Assembly: GCA_964460985.1 (NCBI GenBank)
Contig: CAYWQX010000001.1
Span: 1 to 64,000 of the forward strand
Direction: 5' to 3'
DNA: 64,000 nucleotides
Source of the DNA: CAZABG01 sp964460985
GTDB taxonomy: Bacteria; Chlamydiota; Chlamydiia; Chlamydiales; Parachlamydiaceae
Below, piece after piece: positions 50,057 through 58,611 of this stretch. The notes below the pieces were generated by a model. That model ran no database searches, had not been told where the DNA came from, and was given only the letters and a program-made list of their open reading frames with translations. How positions within the stretch are numbered: position 1 is the stretch's first letter; every line of letters begins with the position of its first letter. Made by a program: the position numbers and the translations under genes.

Positions 50057-51688
50057 ATGAACTCTATAAACGAGCTTTATGACGGTTTGTCAGCCGGATT
50101 GCCTTTAGATGTAAGGACTGATGGCACACTCTATAAAATCTCATGGCTTAGCCGCTTATGGGAATGGATTACCCACTCAAAAGACCAAAGAATTAATAGG
50201 CTGCAACGTTTAGCAGAAAAAATTTTTTTAAGTTACGAAGCCAAGGCGGAAGAACCTTCTATTCAGCAGTTTGAAAAAATATATACGTGGTTAAACCGCA
50301 AAAATGACTATTATCTCTATTCTGTCAAAGCCCGAAGAGAGCGATGCCGCCCGGCTCCTCTCAATGAAAAATTAAAAGAATGGGCGATTCAGTGGAAAAA
50401 TGAGCAAACCGTTCTAGACATCAGATCCCTGACCGAAGGTGATTTAAACAGATTAACCTCTACATCGGAACATCCGGAATTCATTCAGCTCTTAGAACAA
50501 AGCGATCTTAGAAACTCATTTTTTTCCTGGATTCTCCGCTACAAGCTCCCTCCGCTTCTCTTTATTTGTTTTCCCGATCTTACTCAAAAACTGATCAAAT
50601 CAAGGCTTCACGATCAGCTAGCTTCTGATGAAGGAGCACACATATCTATTGATCTCTCCTCAAAAAAAGTGACTATCTTATGTGAAGGGAATCAAAAGAT
50701 TAACTTTTTAAATGAAAATGAACCAGTCACCCTTGGCAATAAAGTTTTTACGGTAAAACAGATATTAGCCGATTTTGAAGAGTCGGAGTTCCGCCCGATG
50801 GAACTGAGATATTTCCCGAAATTGAAGTATCCGGATCAAACGCTTTCTTTAGAGGGAGTATGCTATTGGCCGAAAGCGAAAGTTCAAACTTTTATTGATC
50901 TGACTCAAGAGCGCTTCTGGGAAGCTATTCGCCCGGTCAGAAGATACAATCCTGAAGAGGCTTCTCAATTTTTTAAAGTCCCCTTGGACGGAAAAAAATG
51001 GGGTGTTGGGGTGATGGCGACCCAATCCTTCAAAGAACTTCGATTTCAAGGCAATCATGCCTTACTGGTTATTGGAGTTCCAATGGTAGATGGGGTATAT
51101 ACGGTATTTCCAATCGGCAAATTTCCCACTTTTTATCATCGAAATGCCTCCGATCTCATTAAGCTCGTTTTTGAATATGTCGATGCCGAATATATCTATC
51201 CTGACGATAACATCGATATGCATGATAGGGAACATGAGATTCTTTCGTTGGCGGTAGAGGAGAAAGAGGGGGAAAGCTTCTTTTATCGAGTGAGAGATGA
51301 TTGGCTGAAAACTTCCCTCTTTCATCTGGGAACTAAAAACTGCTGTCATTGGGCCGAAAAGCATTTTAAAAATATTTGCCCTGACTGTCCTCCCCTTTTC
51401 GAGACCGATTTTTTTGATCTCACGCTCCACCCTAAGTTAAAACCGGTCTTTAAGTGGTTAAAAGAGCATAAATGGGCCCACAGGCTTCTTTTTAAAGCGG
51501 CCACTTTTTGGTTTGGCGCTGAGAAGAAACTGGAGAGAAAAGGTAAAACCTATAACCTTTCCCAAATAAAACCCTGGGAAAAGGAGAAGGGCTTTTATTC
51601 TGCGGCGCAGTTATTTACACGGATTGAAAGAGTGAGAGAGCTTTTGGCTCAATCTCATCCTGCTGAATCAATACGTTCGCCCTCGTAG
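50057..51688 (+). CDS. Candidate permuted papain-like thiol hydrolase, paralog A
   Basis: A 543-residue soluble protein (ATG at 50057; a TTG at 50030 is the alternative). It shares layout with the genes at 56920 and 58612: an N-terminal helical part with SLTEGDLNRLTSTSEHPEFI and FSWILRYKLPPLLF, a middle beta block, then GNHALLVIGVPMVDGVYTV with FPIGKFP (His ~332), YIYPDDNI, and KNCCHWAEKHFKNI (first Cys ~427). The order His strand, then ~95 residues later N-C-x-x-W in a helix, recalls permuted papain folds (LRAT NCEHF, PPPDE NCN-x-F). It is the most diverged and only plus-strand copy. Its last 74 bases overlap the LRR gene. Enzyme activity is inferred, not shown. Confidence 0.7.
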   Translation: MNSINELYDGLSAGLPLDVRTDGTLYKISWLSRLWEWITHSKDQRINRLQRLAEKIFLSYEAKAEEPSIQQFEKIYTWLNRKNDYYLYSVKARRERCRPAPLNEKLKEWAIQWKNEQTVLDIRSLTEGDLNRLTSTSEHPEFIQLLEQSDLRNSFFSWILRYKLPPLLFICFPDLTQKLIKSRLHDQLASDEGAHISIDLSSKKVTILCEGNQKINFLNENEPVTLGNKVFTVKQILADFEESEFRPMELRYFPKLKYPDQTLSLEGVCYWPKAKVQTFIDLTQERFWEAIRPVRRYNPEEASQFFKVPLDGKKWGVGVMATQSFKELRFQGNHALLVIGVPMVDGVYTVFPIGKFPTFYHRNASDLIKLVFEYVDAEYIYPDDNIDMHDREHEILSLAVEEKEGESFFYRVRDDWLKTSLFHLGTKNCCHWAEKHFKNICPDCPPLFETDFFDLTLHPKLKPVFKWLKEHKWAHRLLFKAATFWFGAEKKLERKGKTYNLSQIKPWEKEKGFYSAAQLFTRIERVRELLAQSHPAESIRSPS

Positions 51689-53393
51689 AACGAAGATAGA
51701 TATCCAGCATCTCTTTTTGCTTTTCGGATATCGATGCTTTAAATCGAAATACAACTTTTTCAATCGACCTTAGCTTAATCAATTTCTCTACATCGTCCCA
51801 ACTTCTCAATACTTCTATACTTGTGACAAGTATTTTTAATTGAGAGTTTTCAGGTAGATCGCTTAAGAAAAAAACATCCTTTTCTAAATGAACGGCATTT
51901 AGATAGATGAGCTCTGTAGCTTCATTGAGCACGTGAAGGACATCTTTTCGAGTAAGATTTCGCACATTCTCTATAAAAAAAACTTTTAACCTTTTAAAAA
52001 GGCCTTGAGGCATTCTACAAAAAGGTTCTATCGAGGATATATTAAGTAAAAGAAGAGATTGCATAGACTCTATTTTAAGCAATCTCTCTAAGAGATGATT
52101 CGGCCATACAATATCAGAAATTTTGATGAGATCAACTTTAGGAAATAAATCAGGGAGACTTTCCCAAGTTTTTTCCGATAAGTTGCATTTTCCAAGCTCA
52201 AGGCACTCGATTTTCTCCCCTAAACGATTTTTTTGATCAATCCGTTTAACATGGGCTATTTTTTTGAGCAATCCATCGGTTAAAAACTCCCCATGATTGA
52301 AAATCAGCCTTTTTAAGCCCGCAAGAAAATAAAGTACACCCAGTAAAATATGGCAAAAAACTTTTCCTGAAGGTCCTTGAGGAACTTCGATGGCTTGAAT
52401 ATTATGTAAGTTCAGGGATTCATTATCCAAAATACTAGGATTTGTCACCCCCACAAAGGCATTCGGACGATAATCCATCACTAATCTGTTTTCATCCTTA
52501 CTTAAAGCCTCTCCATAAAATAACTTCCAATTGCATCCCTTGGCAGAGTAAATCTTCAAACTCAGTAAATTCAATCCGTGCGTATTACCGCATACAATAT
52601 CTTGCCTTTGGGAAATCGCCTTAATGGTTCTTGCTAAAGATTGATCAAAACCGGCTCCTCGCACTTGAAAAATATATAGAGCATCGTCTTCTATATATCC
52701 TCCCCTATAGTTGCAAATAAACCGGATAATGTGCTGTTCAAGCTCTCTTAGTTGTAGTTTTACCGCGAGAGGGAAAAATTCAAAGGCTGTAGTGATATCT
52801 TGTATAAAGGAAATGAGATGCTTCTCGACAAAAGCAAGAAAGATTCTATTTTGATCTAAATTAAACTGCTTGGCAAAGTCCCATAGCCCCTGGCTACTTT
52901 CAGAGGCAAGAAAGGTCATATCATTCTCAAGATACGACCTATAATAAAGGCCCATCTGTCTTTTGGTTAAATGTGGAAACATCTCTTTTATGGCGGCAGG
53001 CGGAGCCTCTTTTACAAAACGCTCAGCATTTAGCATGAGCATAAGTCTAGAACAGGCAAACTGACTGTCTTTAAAGCGAATGTCATTATCTACACAGAGA
53101 CAAAGTAAATCGGGCTCAAAACGAATGATTGCACTGAATGTCTCTCTCACCTCTCTTAATTTCAATGTACCGCTAACGGTTTGGACCGATATTTCTCTAA
53201 ATACCCTGGTAAGAAAGAGACGATGCTCTTGAAACCAGTCAAAATCTTGAATCGTTTGAGCTAAAAATGCGAGCATCCTTCGAGGTACAATTTTAAGCTT
53301 TTCTAACAGATCGGCCTCGCGGATGGCCCTATTTTTAAATAGTTCTAAAATCTCTTTTGAACAGTATGAAGAGGGTTTAATATACCCATTCAT
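51615..53393 (-). CDS. LRR protein with BTB-like N-terminal half (copy 3 of 3)
   Basis: A 592-residue protein. The N-terminus carries the shared block LLEKLKIVPRRMLAFLAQTI, QDFDWFQEH. Residues ~120-230 (ACSRLMLMLNAERFVKE, then YRSYLENDMTFLAS, then IFLAFVEKHLISFIQDI) follow the hydrophobic pattern of a BTB domain plus BACK-like helices. The C-terminal ~270 residues are leucine-rich repeats of about 25 residues (KIECLELGKCNLSEKTWESL; MQSLLLLNISSIEPFC; SQLKILVTSIEVL). The ATG overlaps the stop of the upstream copy (ATGA). BTB-LRR and F-box-LRR expansions acting on host ubiquitination are known in amoeba-associated chlamydiae. Confidence 0.72.
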   Translation of the reverse strand: MNGYIKPSSYCSKEILELFKNRAIREADLLEKLKIVPRRMLAFLAQTIQDFDWFQEHRLFLTRVFREISVQTVSGTLKLREVRETFSAIIRFEPDLLCLCVDNDIRFKDSQFACSRLMLMLNAERFVKEAPPAAIKEMFPHLTKRQMGLYYRSYLENDMTFLASESSQGLWDFAKQFNLDQNRIFLAFVEKHLISFIQDITTAFEFFPLAVKLQLRELEQHIIRFICNYRGGYIEDDALYIFQVRGAGFDQSLARTIKAISQRQDIVCGNTHGLNLLSLKIYSAKGCNWKLFYGEALSKDENRLVMDYRPNAFVGVTNPSILDNESLNLHNIQAIEVPQGPSGKVFCHILLGVLYFLAGLKRLIFNHGEFLTDGLLKKIAHVKRIDQKNRLGEKIECLELGKCNLSEKTWESLPDLFPKVDLIKISDIVWPNHLLERLLKIESMQSLLLLNISSIEPFCRMPQGLFKRLKVFFIENVRNLTRKDVLHVLNEATELIYLNAVHLEKDVFFLSDLPENSQLKILVTSIEVLRSWDDVEKLIKLRSIEKVVFRFKASISEKQKEMLDIYLRSTRANVLIQQDEIEPKALSLFQSV

Positions 53394-54991
53394 GATTCAT
53401 TTCCTATTTCAATCTGTAGATGACAAGTTATGCTTGCAACCTCCTTTAAAACAGGATTATCACCCTTTACCCTTAAAATCTTTAAAACCTTTAAAAAGGG
53501 TCTTTTTAGAAGATGATGAAAATCGGTGATATCGCGTAGTACATCCGAACTAATATACAACTCTTCAAGCGGGGTTGTAAGAGGAATATCTTTCACATGG
53601 AATTGATCCCGCTTTAAATTAAAACCCATAAATCTAGAAAGAGAGGTCGCTTCTCTAAAAAAATAAATCAAATCTTCCCTTAGCTGCGAACGATCATTTC
53701 TTAAATGAAGCATGCGGATTTTATTAAACAATCCTTTTTTAATCGTAGAGAAACGCGGCAAGTTTATGGCTTCTTCTAAATTAAGAAATTCTATAGATTT
53801 CAATTCCAGAATTTCTTCCAGAACGCCGTCGGGAATCACATGCCCTTTCAACCGTAAGCTTGATATACGAGGGAAAAGAGAGGGGATTTGCTTTAAATCG
53901 TTTCCCTTCACTTCAGTATTTGAAAAGCTTATCTGCTTAATATTAGGCAGGGTTCTTGCGAGATGATAAAGATAATTTAGATTAACAAATCTACAATTAT
54001 CCAGGCTAATTGACGCTAAGTTAGGCAATAGGGAAAAAATACTGAAGGTAAGACGTTTAAGTGAGTTATCTGTCAAAAGGGTTTCACTAAACTGAACCGA
54101 TTCGATCGCCTTCCAATCAAATGGTTCATTAACTGGAGACTCCTCTTTTACTGACTTACCAATATCTCTATAATGAATATTCAAAACCCTTCGATTTTTA
54201 CAGGTAAGAATGAGTAAATGGATTATCCATTTTTTGCGATCGATGATGACGGTTCTATAAGCAACCAGACTTAACTCGGAGCCATTTTTGTAGATGCCTT
54301 TATGATTAAGAATCAGATTTGAACAGGTTCGTATTAACTTTTCTCGTTGAGTGTTAATCGCAGGCTGATAAAGTTCTAAGGCTGCAAGAAAGTCTTGAGC
54401 AAGCTCTATCAAGTGATCTTCTAAAAAATTTAAAAGCTCGGCATATCCATCGCAATAAGATTGAGCTAAAAAAGCAATTTTTAATTCTAAAGACTCCTCT
54501 TTTAAAAACGAAAAATCTTCCTGGATAAAGGTTCTGTAATATAGTTTTAATGAAGCAAAATCAAAAAGAGGAAATTTTTTTTGAACATTAAAAAATGCTT
54601 CACGATTTTCCCTAAAGGCTCTTGCTTTTCTCGAAAGCAAGAGGGTGGACATTTTGAGCTCGCGCCCTTTATCAATAAAGGCTATATCGTGGTAAGAGAG
54701 CTCATCGATCCTCTCCCCTTCAAACCTTATCACCTCATCCAATACAGAAAAGGCCTCCTCCTTCGGCAAACGTCCTTTAAAAACAAGATCTGTCAAATCT
54801 TTAAATACATGTTGTAGAAGAGAGGCGTTTGCTTTAGACCATTCATAATCCTGAACCGCTTGACTGAAGAACTCTAGGACACGCCTGGGAATTTCTCGTA
54901 GATTTTTCAAAAGCTCGCTTTCAGACTTATTTTCACACAGCCGTTGAAGTTCATACGAGAGTGTTTTAGGTGAATTAAGGACTAATGCCAT
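53390..54991 (-). CDS. LRR protein with BTB-like N-terminal half (copy 2 of 3)
   Basis: A 533-residue paralog. I start at the ATG at 54991 (GAGAGCT upstream, 5 bases past the previous stop) rather than the TTG at 55015. Shared N-terminal block LLKNLREIPRRVLEFFSQAV, QDYEWSK; BTB-like stretch KMSTLLLSRKARAFRE, YYRTFIQEDFSFLKEE, LLNFLEDHLIELAQDFL; C-terminal LRRs (LPNLASISLDNCRFVNLNYL; LPNIKQISFSNTEVKGNDL; FPRISSLRLKGHVIPDGVL; LKSIEFLNLEEAINLP). No signal peptide. LRR calling is secure, BTB is not. Confidence 0.73.
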   Translation of the reverse strand: MALVLNSPKTLSYELQRLCENKSESELLKNLREIPRRVLEFFSQAVQDYEWSKANASLLQHVFKDLTDLVFKGRLPKEEAFSVLDEVIRFEGERIDELSYHDIAFIDKGRELKMSTLLLSRKARAFRENREAFFNVQKKFPLFDFASLKLYYRTFIQEDFSFLKEESLELKIAFLAQSYCDGYAELLNFLEDHLIELAQDFLAALELYQPAINTQREKLIRTCSNLILNHKGIYKNGSELSLVAYRTVIIDRKKWIIHLLILTCKNRRVLNIHYRDIGKSVKEESPVNEPFDWKAIESVQFSETLLTDNSLKRLTFSIFSLLPNLASISLDNCRFVNLNYLYHLARTLPNIKQISFSNTEVKGNDLKQIPSLFPRISSLRLKGHVIPDGVLEEILELKSIEFLNLEEAINLPRFSTIKKGLFNKIRMLHLRNDRSQLREDLIYFFREATSLSRFMGFNLKRDQFHVKDIPLTTPLEELYISSDVLRDITDFHHLLKRPFLKVLKILRVKGDNPVLKEVASITCHLQIEIGNES

Positions 54992-54996
54992 AGCTC

Positions 54997-56781
54997 TCAA
55001 AAAGGATTTTTGCAAAGAAGCTGAACTTGAAATTTTTTAGCAGAGGATCTAAGAAGTTCGTTTAAGTAAGTTCGTGATTCAGGATTCATATCATTTGTAC
55101 AGATGTGTGCAGTCTTAAGTTGGGGCAAACTTTGCAAGTATTCTATATGACGAGAACTTTTTAAGCATGCAGCATCCATCATCAAATACTGAATAGGACA
55201 CTCATTGGATATACTCAATAGATCAAAATTTTTAATCCCGGTAAACGAGCCGATTTTTAAATTTTTTGCATATTTAAAAAAATGAACGAAATCTTCATTC
55301 TCGAGTGTTTCATTCTTGTGAATACCGAATATTTTAAGATTTGTAAAAGCCTCCCCTTTAACATTTTTTAGGGGCTCTATCCCTTCGCAAGATACAAGCA
55401 TCAACGCTCTAAATGATTTAAAACGAAGAAGTGACTCGATAAAGCCAGGAGAGATGTATTGTTTTTCTAGGTGCAAAATCTCAAGCGATGGATACATAAA
55501 GGGAAGTCTATTAATTGTCTCGGTACTTAAATAGAGATTTTTTAAATAAATCGCAGTCAATCGCAAATTGATAAGGGCCATTTTTTCAAAAAAATCATCG
55601 TCTGCTACCGCTAGACTGTCTATCACAAGACTTTTTAATTTAGGGGTAAAATGAAGAAGACCCAGTATTATTTTTTTAAACACCAAGTTATCTGACGGTT
55701 TTGCAATGATGAGGTGTTCCGTATCTGTGAAGGTGAAGGGTTCGTCCTGTAAAATGGCCTTTGGCATTTTATCAATCGGGTAGTAATCGAGGCTTAAGTT
55801 ATAAACCGAAAAATTGTACATCCCCTCCTCAAGCACCTCTTTCATGATTATCGGGGGTGAGCATTGAATGGGTCTTCTCACAATTAACAAACAATCGCTT
55901 TCTATGGCCTCCTCTTTATATCCTCTAATTACTTTAGTTAATTCTTGCAAATCTTCCGTATGAAGTTCTTTTTCAAGCTGTTCAGCAGAATAAAGCACCC
56001 TATTCGAGGAGGAGTAATCTCTTCTGTGGATATCCGCAATCATCGCCCCGCTTTCATATCTTAGGCCTCTATAAGTGTAAACTTGTACTTCGCAAGCCAC
56101 TTTGACTTGAGTCAGATTCATTTCGACTGCCTCCGGATACACTTCAAATGCGCTCGCGAGATTAGTGATCAAATCCCCTAAAAAATTTTCCGCCACTGTT
56201 TGTATTTGAGTGTGTCCGAAAAAAACGGCCTGCTTGATAAATCTTAACAACTTCCGGAAGGTCATTTGGGAAAGCGGTTCGGGATCACAGGTGATAAGGA
56301 TGGATTGATAAATACTTAGCTCATTCAAGGAGATTAAATAGGGAGCAAAGATCTCAATTTTAATGTCTTGGCTACAAGCTCTCGATGAAAGCCATTTCTC
56401 TTTAAGACGGTTCGAATGAAGCAAGAAGATTAAATGCGAGTAACACTGCCCTTGATCCCCGCACCACACCAAGAGATTATTTGAAACAACGCTCTTTAAG
56501 GCGACCGGATCGAAAAATGAGAAATTCTTTAGCGCCTCTTCAACCTTATCAATAGATAGTTTGCCATCCAAGGTTAAATCTGTAAGCTCGCGAAATACCA
56601 TTTTCCCAAAGTCAGAGTGTTTTTCTACCCAGGATGCATCCTGAATGGCTTGTCCTAAAAAATCGAGGCAGTTGATGGGGATTTGCTTCAATTTATCTAA
56701 AAAGGCCTCCTCTTTCAGTTTTGAATAATCGTGAAAATAGCTCGAACAGGTTATCGGAATACTAACAATTTTGGATGCCAT
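54997..56781 (-). CDS. LRR protein with BTB-like N-terminal half (copy 1 of 3)
   Basis: A 594-residue paralog and the first gene of the tandem. Shared block FLDKLKQIPINCLDFLGQAI, QDASWVEKH; BTB-like stretch YSHLIFLLHSNRLKEKW and LISLNELSIYQSILI; a helical IQTVAENFLGDLITNLASAF; C-terminal LRRs (TPKLKSLVIDSLAVADDDFF; LRLTAIYLKNLYLSTETI; YPSLEILHLEKQYISPGFI; FTNLKIFGIHKNETLENEDF). Its promoter should lie in the 138-base AT-rich spacer upstream. Function inferred as host-directed adaptor. Confidence 0.73.
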   Translation of the reverse strand: MASKIVSIPITCSSYFHDYSKLKEEAFLDKLKQIPINCLDFLGQAIQDASWVEKHSDFGKMVFRELTDLTLDGKLSIDKVEEALKNFSFFDPVALKSVVSNNLLVWCGDQGQCYSHLIFLLHSNRLKEKWLSSRACSQDIKIEIFAPYLISLNELSIYQSILITCDPEPLSQMTFRKLLRFIKQAVFFGHTQIQTVAENFLGDLITNLASAFEVYPEAVEMNLTQVKVACEVQVYTYRGLRYESGAMIADIHRRDYSSSNRVLYSAEQLEKELHTEDLQELTKVIRGYKEEAIESDCLLIVRRPIQCSPPIIMKEVLEEGMYNFSVYNLSLDYYPIDKMPKAILQDEPFTFTDTEHLIIAKPSDNLVFKKIILGLLHFTPKLKSLVIDSLAVADDDFFEKMALINLRLTAIYLKNLYLSTETINRLPFMYPSLEILHLEKQYISPGFIESLLRFKSFRALMLVSCEGIEPLKNVKGEAFTNLKIFGIHKNETLENEDFVHFFKYAKNLKIGSFTGIKNFDLLSISNECPIQYLMMDAACLKSSRHIEYLQSLPQLKTAHICTNDMNPESRTYLNELLRSSAKKFQVQLLCKNPF

Positions 56782-56919
56782 CAGACCTCTTTCAAAACTT
56801 GCTTTGTTTGAAAAAAATGAAGAGTTTTATAACGAATCGATTTCTAAGAGCATATGTGTACATCGGGTTGAAAAATTAAGCAATAAAGAGATCAAAAAAT
56901 ATATCCATTAAAATGAAGT
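56782..56919 (-). promoter_or_regulatory. AT-rich spacer upstream of the LRR tandem
   Basis: 138 bases between two minus-strand genes, the longest gap in this cluster. It is AT-rich with TATAAA on the minus strand near 56830, a possible -10, but without a good -35. GAAAGAGGTCTG precedes the LRR gene ATG. It probably starts a separate transcript for the three LRR genes. Confidence 0.4.
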
Positions 56920-58584
56920 CTAATCAAGCTCGTCATGCTCTCGGTTGGGTTTCACAAATCCTCTTTCAAATTGCTTATGGAGTAGAGCAGGAAGATAGAC
57001 GATGATATCTTTCCAAAAATGGCTTTTATTCAAAGATTTGAATATCTTTTCTCCCTGCCTGTTTTTGATGAACTGCCCCTTCCAGGCTCCAAATGGATAA
57101 TGCAGCGCTTGCATCGCAGTGGGCTGTAATCCTTCAGGTAGTTTTCGGATCAAATTAAAGAAAAACCCAGGAATCCCGACAGCATCCGACTTTAACAGTT
57201 TCACTCTAAACAAATTTGGAATCGCCTGTTTCCCTAGCAAGTCTTCGAAATGCGTTTGAATCCATTGAGCGCAGTTCTCAGACTCCACTTGAAAAATTAG
57301 ATTTCCCTCCCTTGCATCCTGAATGTCTTTCCTAATTTCATCCATTAACTGCAGCCCTTGGAAATGGTTCAGCTCAAACGCGTAACCCACCTGCTGCCTT
57401 GCGGTGTGGTAAATATTCTCATCAGGATAAGCAATCGTAGCAGGCGTCGTGACGGTAAAGAAAATCATATCCTCCACAACCCCGTAAGGAAAATATCTCG
57501 CGAATTTCCCGAAATCGTAGATATTATAAGACCCATCTTTGTAAGGGATCGCAATTTCCATATAAGCGTGGCATTTTTCAAAGTTCAAGTTTAAATACTG
57601 TCTTGCCGCGTTAGCAGAAATCCACCAGTTATATCCATTTACTTTTTCTCCAAATCTTTTTTTAGCCTCTTCCAAGCTCAGAATCTCAATCGGAGGCAGC
57701 TGTCTCCACCACTCCCTTTGTTCAAGGTTAATTTCCTCATATTTTTGTTTTGAAGGGACCAAGTAGCCCATATGCTGGGCGTTCCAGTTGGTAATTCCTT
57801 GCGCAAAGAATTCCACATCGACAAATCTTTTAGCCTTGTCCTTAAATTGATTAAAGATCTCCCCGATCGTAAGAGAGAGGCCCCCTCGGAATAAAATGAT
57901 TTTTGAGAAGTCTAGAATGTTTTGATCTCTCCCTTCAAAGGGGAGGGTGACCATCTTTTCAAAATAGGGTCCTCTCTTTAATTTCTGTATTTTTAATTTA
58001 TCGCCCCCCACCACGCCGATTCTTCCATTTAAAGCATACTCATTGATGATCTCTGCTAAACGGGGGTATTCAATAAACACTTTGGGAGGAATACGGTCTC
58101 GAAGGATCCAGTTAAAAAAGGTCTCCTTAAATCGAGGATCATGCAGGAGGACTATAAATTCAGGATAGTGAAGCGCTTCGTCGAGAAAACTCATCTCCCT
58201 CGGATTAAGAGAGTGGACCCAAAACAGGGGATGCTCTTTTTTCCACCGTGTGGCGAGCGCATAAAGCCATTCTTGATCGTGTTTGTCTATAGAGCCTTTT
58301 GCCCCTTTTTCAATCCGATACTTTAAAGCGACATAACGCCATCTTAAAGGAATAGAGCCTGACTGATTCAAAAGCCTTTCGGAGGTCTTGAGCGCCTCCT
58401 CCCAGGCAGAATTTGAAGTAATCGGGAGAAGAAGGGGTCTCGATTCTAAGCTATCCAGCCTTTTGATAAGCCTTTCTTCTGCCTTAAGAAGAAAAAGGCC
58501 TCTGAGAGGTTTAAAATAACGGCTCAAAGGCCTGATTTTTCCTTCTGCCGTGATGTAGGGGACCTCTTCGGCACTCGTTTGCAT
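56920..58584 (-). CDS. Candidate permuted papain-like thiol hydrolase, paralog B
   Basis: A 554-residue protein; I use the ATG at 58584, as the frame above it offers only TTG. Layout as in its neighbour: HSLNPREMSFLDEALHYPEF, FNWILRDRIPPKVFIEYPRL, a GRIGVVGGDKLKIQKLKRG block, FEGRDQNILDFSKII, NWNAQHMGYLVPS, then KCHAYMEIAIPYKDGSYNIY with DFGKFA (His ~339), AYPDENIYHT, and VESENCAQWIQTHFEDLL (Cys ~438). The H...D-F-G-K-F...E-N-C-A-x-W set is strictly shared with the gene at 58612. No signal peptide. The proposed Cys/His site is by analogy with LRAT and PPPDE folds. Confidence 0.72.
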   Translation of the reverse strand: MQTSAEEVPYITAEGKIRPLSRYFKPLRGLFLLKAEERLIKRLDSLESRPLLLPITSNSAWEEALKTSERLLNQSGSIPLRWRYVALKYRIEKGAKGSIDKHDQEWLYALATRWKKEHPLFWVHSLNPREMSFLDEALHYPEFIVLLHDPRFKETFFNWILRDRIPPKVFIEYPRLAEIINEYALNGRIGVVGGDKLKIQKLKRGPYFEKMVTLPFEGRDQNILDFSKIILFRGGLSLTIGEIFNQFKDKAKRFVDVEFFAQGITNWNAQHMGYLVPSKQKYEEINLEQREWWRQLPPIEILSLEEAKKRFGEKVNGYNWWISANAARQYLNLNFEKCHAYMEIAIPYKDGSYNIYDFGKFARYFPYGVVEDMIFFTVTTPATIAYPDENIYHTARQQVGYAFELNHFQGLQLMDEIRKDIQDAREGNLIFQVESENCAQWIQTHFEDLLGKQAIPNLFRVKLLKSDAVGIPGFFFNLIRKLPEGLQPTAMQALHYPFGAWKGQFIKNRQGEKIFKSLNKSHFWKDIIVYLPALLHKQFERGFVKPNREHDELD

Positions 58585-58611
58585 GCCGGACAAGTGCAAC
58601 TAGTATGCCAA

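Noticed and set aside
51615..51688. Possibility that one of the two overlapping C-termini here is a frameshift artefact
   Set aside because: Both frames end in ordinary stops and both proteins have lengths in line with their paralogs, so I keep both and report the overlap.
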